This document shows, piece by piece, positions 62,873 to 64,000 of a stretch of DNA of 64,000 nucleotides. The notes under the pieces are model-generated. The model saw only the letters and a program-made list of their open reading frames with translations, searched no databases and was not told the DNA's origin. Within the stretch, counting starts at the first letter, position 1; each line of letters starts with the position of its first letter. Source of the stretch: Bacillus salipaludis (GTDB lineage Bacteria > Bacillota > Bacilli > Bacillales_B > DSM-18226); contig NZ_SMYO01000006.1 of NCBI RefSeq assembly GCF_004358205.1, positions 401,435 to 465,434 on the forward strand, written 5' to 3'. Made by a program: the position numbers and the translations under genes.

Positions 62873-63283
62873 ATGAAGGGTCAAATTACACCGTACCTTA
62901 TGTTTGATGGCAATGCTAGAGAGGCTTTAGAATTTTACCGTGAGGTTTTTCAAGGGGAGATTCTAAACGTTCAAACCTATGGGGAATCGGGCTATAATAA
63001 TTCTCCGGAGGCTGAAAATCTTCTGATTCATGCGCAATTCAAAAAAGATGATTTATTTATTATGGCCTCAGATGCATTTCCAGGAAATGTGATCAACAAG
63101 GGAAATAACATTTCGTTGGCACTAGATTTGGAAAGCGAAGAGGAAATTAAACGATTATATGATGCCTTACGTGAAAACGGGAAAGTCTATATGGAACTTC
63201 AAGATACCTTCTGGGGAGCGAAATATGCAAAAGTAACAGATCCTTTTGGAATTGCATGGGATTTAAATTATCAAAAGTCATAA
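62873..63283 (+). CDS. VOC family protein (PhnB/YjdN type)
   Basis: A 136-residue glyoxalase-fold protein. QITPYLMFDGNAREALEFYREVFQGEI, LFIMASDAFPGN and the end WGAKYAKVTDPFGIAWDLNY are typical of the PhnB-like group, whose reaction is usually unknown. AAAGGAGTG precedes ATG 62873; upstream in-frame codons to 62780 lack a ribosome site. Follows the GNAT gene and ends at a terminator. Confidence 0.88.
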   Translation: MKGQITPYLMFDGNAREALEFYREVFQGEILNVQTYGESGYNNSPEAENLLIHAQFKKDDLFIMASDAFPGNVINKGNNISLALDLESEEEIKRLYDALRENGKVYMELQDTFWGAKYAKVTDPFGIAWDLNYQKS

Positions 63284-63294
63284 AAGCAGTTAGT

Positions 63295-63329
63295 AAAACA
63301 GAGCGCTCGAATTGAGTGCTTTTGTTTTT
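63295..63329 (+). terminator. Rho-independent terminator of the VOC gene
   Basis: AGCGCTC pairs with GAGTGCT (one G-U) around GAATT, extended by AAAACA/TTGTTTT, ending in T5. Confidence 0.78.
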
Positions 63330-63532
63330 GCTAAAAAGATCCTTTGCACCTTCAAAATTAAAGCCTTTCATCTACTGTTCTGCTAAAGTGCTATTGTGCT
63401 AAAATTCAGAAAATTCCATTGACAGATCTGATAGCATCACATAGAATAATAAAGAAATTTAAAATTTAATGATGGGATTGATTATTCATGAGGCATCGAA
63501 TAAAAATTGTTCAAAATTCAAAAATGGTTATA

Positions 63533-63590
63533 AAAGAGGCTGGACTCCAATTCTAAGTGAAATGGAATCCAGCCTCTTTCTTTATTTTAC
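63533..63590 (+). terminator. Strong hairpin terminator in front of hutH
   Basis: AAAGAGGCTGGA and TCCAGCCTCTTT form a perfect 12-bp stem, with CCA/TGG pairing inside, followed by T-rich sequence. It ends 25-35 bp before the hutH start, so it is placed like the B. subtilis hut attenuator. The rest of 63330-63532 shows no gene. Confidence 0.82.
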
Positions 63591-63614
63591 TAAAGTGGTA
63601 GAGGAGAGATATAA

Positions 63615-64000
63615 ATGATTACATTAACTGGCCAAGGTTTAACGTTAAAGGAAATGAAAGAAGTATTATATGGTGGTCAAAAGGTCCAAGCATCAGATAA
63701 AAGCATGGAAGCAGTGAAAAAGAGCAGGGAAGCAGTAGATCGCATCGTTTCAGAAGGAAGAGTGATCTACGGGATTACAACTGGATTCGGTAAATTTAGT
63801 GATGTGTTCATCGATCAGAACGATGTTCAAGACCTTCAGTTGAACTTGATTCGTTCTCATGCATGCGGTGTCGGCGAACCATTCCCTGTGGATGTAGCAA
63901 AAGCAATGGTACTTCTTCGTGCCAATGCACTTTTAAAGGGTTTTTCTGGCGTACGTCCAGTGGTAATTGAAACATTATTAAAGCTTGTGAATCATGATAT
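63615..64000 (+). CDS. hutH: Histidine ammonia-lyase HutH (3' end outside window)
   Basis: First enzyme of histidine degradation, deaminating histidine to urocanate. Only the first 128 codons are in the window. ITLTGQGLTLKEMKEVL, YGITTGFGKFSDVFI and LQLNLIRSHACGVGEPFP are characteristic; the Ala-Ser-Gly that forms the MIO cofactor lies beyond the end. GAGGAGAG precedes ATG 63615. No hutP gene is seen directly upstream. Confidence 0.95.
   Translation, partial: MITLTGQGLTLKEMKEVLYGGQKVQASDKSMEAVKKSREAVDRIVSEGRVIYGITTGFGKFSDVFIDQNDVQDLQLNLIRSHACGVGEPFPVDVAKAMVLLRANALLKGFSGVRPVVIETLLKLVNHD

Overview
The window is chromosomal DNA of an AT-rich, endospore-forming member of the Bacillaceae (Bacillus/Neobacillus type). 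This rests on strong GGAGG ribosome sites, frequent TTG/GTG starts, a GerA-type germinant receptor operon, GerPA/PF-like coat proteins, a T-box leader and gene sets matching Bacillus subtilis ans, pab, frl and hut genes. The species assignment is inference; there is no rRNA or tRNA gene in the window. No prophage, intact insertion sequence or CRISPR array is visible.

Layout. 1-2720: the 3' part of thiC, a tiny zinc-ribbon-like gene overlapping its end, then fourteen 52-bp tandem repeats and a terminator. 2879-8968: a polar amino-acid ABC importer with an M20 amidohydrolase, an MFS transporter broken by one stop codon and a second M20 hydrolase (carbamoylase type), which looks like an N-substituted amino-acid scavenging locus. 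9037-17217: several very short genes, a Crh/HPr paralogue with tyrosine at position 15, an old-yellow enzyme, an NlpC/P60 hydrolase with a repeat element in front, a cupin operon, a proline-iminopeptidase-like hydrolase and a catalase. 17488-21493: a germinant receptor operon. 21619-30064: transglutaminase, MMPL exporter, acidic surface protein, SWIM/SNF2 helicase and arylamine N-acetyltransferase.

30101-36725: ansR divergent from ansA-ansB (asparagine to aspartate to fumarate), a flavin reductase and pabB-pabA-pabC (p-aminobenzoate). 36801-43292: gamma carbonic anhydrase, a GGDEF/HD-GYP pair for cyclic-di-GMP, T-box-controlled ilvA and a two-component system. 43357-51497: transport and regulation. 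Here a GntR regulator, an EmrE-like exporter and a serine-hydroxymethyltransferase-like enzyme share an identical 15-bp element at the -10 box of three promoters, and two half-size DUF606 transporters flank a Crp-type regulator. 52138-53663: three GerPA-like genes beside a Gly/Met-rich repeat protein.

54867-61946 is the fructosamine (frl) catabolic region. It has a regulator, kinase, binding protein, two permeases and two deglycase-like SIS proteins, with three perfect TGGTATATACCA palindromes marking its promoters. The window ends with a candidate small RNA or attenuator (about 62080-62180), two small enzymes and the start of hutH behind a strong terminator hairpin.

The observations most worth a second look are the GntR regulon with a predicted leaderless regulator mRNA, the candidate small RNA, the Tyr15 HPr paralogue, the exact 52-bp tandem array, and a dispersed element whose second copy lacks its core exactly between 9-bp direct repeats.
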